The notes beneath the pieces were generated by a model. That model did no database searches, was not told the origin of the DNA, and worked only from the letters and a program-made list of their open reading frames with translations. Below, one piece after another: positions 51,226 to 51,794 of a DNA stretch of 51,794 bases (position 1 is its first letter; every line of letters begins with the position of its first letter). Location of the stretch: NCBI GenBank assembly GCA_018396615.1, contig JAGTQT010000006.1, positions 1 to 51,794 on the forward strand. Reading direction: 5' to 3'. Source of the DNA: Candidatus Bathyarchaeota archaeon. GTDB lineage: Archaea > Thermoproteota > Bathyarchaeia > Bathyarchaeales > Bathycorpusculaceae. The translations under genes were made by a program, and so were the position numbers.

Positions 51226-51794
51226 ATGTCAGCGTTGGAAGACTTTCTCAAACAGATTAAAGAGGAACTAAAGGAAAAAGAAGCGGTGCGACAGAAGCTG
51301 CAGAGCGATGTTAGGAAGGCTACAAGCCTCTCAAAGCAGTCTATTCTCCTGATCCACCAGAAAAAGCTGAGAGACGCCAAAACGCTTCTAAAAAACGCTA
51401 GCAGAATTATCCGAAAAAGCTGCAAAACAGCCGACATGTATCCTGATGTGGCGCACAGCGGAATGTTAAGTGCAGCGCGACAGGAATATGCTGAAGCGGT
51501 GATTTTTCTTAAGCTGGTGGAGCATGAAAGCTTTGCAACACCAGAAGAAGTTAATGTTCCTTCCATTGACTATGTTCTCGGGTTGGCAGACGTGATAGGG
51601 GAGTGTCGACGTCTCGCGTTGGATGCCCTTCGTGAAGGTGATGGCGAAAAAGGGGAGCGTTGCTTGGAAGTAATGGATGAGATCTATGTTGAACTTATGA
51701 GCATGGATGAAGCTTACATGATGGTTCCAGGTCTCAGAAGGAAGTGTGATGTTGCGCGGAAAGTTATTGAGATAACGCGTGGTAACATAACTCA
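51226..51794 (+). CDS. Translin-family protein (cut by window end)
   Basis: Reading from ATG 51226 gives 189 codons open to the window end: MSALEDFLKQIKEELKEKEA, then helices including RKATSLSKQSILLIHQKKL, HSGMLSAARQEYAEAVIFLKLVEH, VPSIDYVLGLADVIGECRRLALDAL and YMMVPGLRRKCDVARKVIE. These are the helices of the translin/TRAX fold (RNA- and ssDNA-binding; TRAX-type members are ribonucleases). Archaeal translin-like proteins are conserved. The end of the gene is missing, so completeness is unknown. Confidence 0.85.
   Translation, partial: MSALEDFLKQIKEELKEKEAVRQKLQSDVRKATSLSKQSILLIHQKKLRDAKTLLKNASRIIRKSCKTADMYPDVAHSGMLSAARQEYAEAVIFLKLVEHESFATPEEVNVPSIDYVLGLADVIGECRRLALDALREGDGEKGERCLEVMDEIYVELMSMDEAYMMVPGLRRKCDVARKVIEITRGNIT

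Noticed and set aside
1-51794. CRISPR arrays, insertion sequences, prophage or toxin-antitoxin loci
   Set aside because: No regularly spaced direct repeats, transposase, integrase or att-like repeats were seen on either strand.

Overview
This is a gene-dense archaeal chromosome segment with no plasmid, phage or IS signature. It encodes both subunits of family-D DNA polymerase, Orc1/Cdc6, Alba, aIF5A, Rpo12, Elf1, SRP54, Sec61beta, Pus10, Trm5, Taw1, Nob1 and geranylgeranylglyceryl phosphate synthase. PolD together with a TACK-like informational gene set suggests a member of the Thermoproteota, most plausibly Bathyarchaeia (MCG). That placement is inference and was not tested by phylogeny. Start codons mix ATG, GTG and TTG. 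Some genes have Shine-Dalgarno sites and others look leaderless behind TATA boxes.

Layout. 0-8 kb: Pus10 (cut by the window edge), SRP54, a secreted PPC-domain protein, a PAC2-family protein, Hsp20, a small membrane protein, a GNAT enzyme, aIF5A, NAD kinase, Nob1 and a pyruvate-kinase-C-terminal-like protein. 8-15 kb: a GNAT and a class III aminotransferase, Alba, a four-subunit 2-oxoacid:ferredoxin oxidoreductase operon and a DUF2070 membrane protein. 15-25 kb: an Sm-like protein, Sec61beta (missing from the ORF track), serine hydroxymethyltransferase (SHMT), a MazG-like protein, a winged-helix regulator, PolD large subunit, GGGP synthase, Elf1, NadE with an adjacent nitrilase, and a class I aminotransferase. 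25-31 kb: three uncharacterised genes (one a membrane-tethered winged-helix protein), then about 780 bp holding a likely replication origin with three origin recognition boxes in front of orc1/cdc6, followed by the convergent PolD small-subunit gene. 31-37 kb: a DUF429 protein, an AbrB-PhoU regulator, a 12-fold 'VGG' repeat protein, an Lrp regulator divergent from glutamine synthetase, and a creatininase-family protein. 37-42 kb: a four-gene nucleotide-sugar cluster with a dehydrogenase-like member that has lost its catalytic motifs. 42-46 kb: Trm112, Trm5, Rpo12, a Cys-rich small protein and a 704-residue sequon-rich surface protein. 46-52 kb: an Ldh2-type dehydrogenase, an L-2-hydroxyglutarate dehydrogenase-like flavoprotein, a divergent second SHMT, Taw1, a frameshifted small gene and a translin-family protein cut by the window end.

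How the genes fit together. Orc1, both PolD subunits and the origin form a replication neighbourhood. NAD kinase, NadE and the nitrilase cover the end of NAD(P) synthesis. Trm5 and Taw1 perform consecutive steps of wyosine synthesis at tRNA position 37. The nucleotide-sugar cluster probably feeds surface N-glycosylation, and two secreted proteins here are rich in N-x-S/T sequons. The least understood elements are the degenerate nucleotide-sugar dehydrogenase, the SHMT-like paralog, the VGG repeat protein and the gene trio beside the origin.
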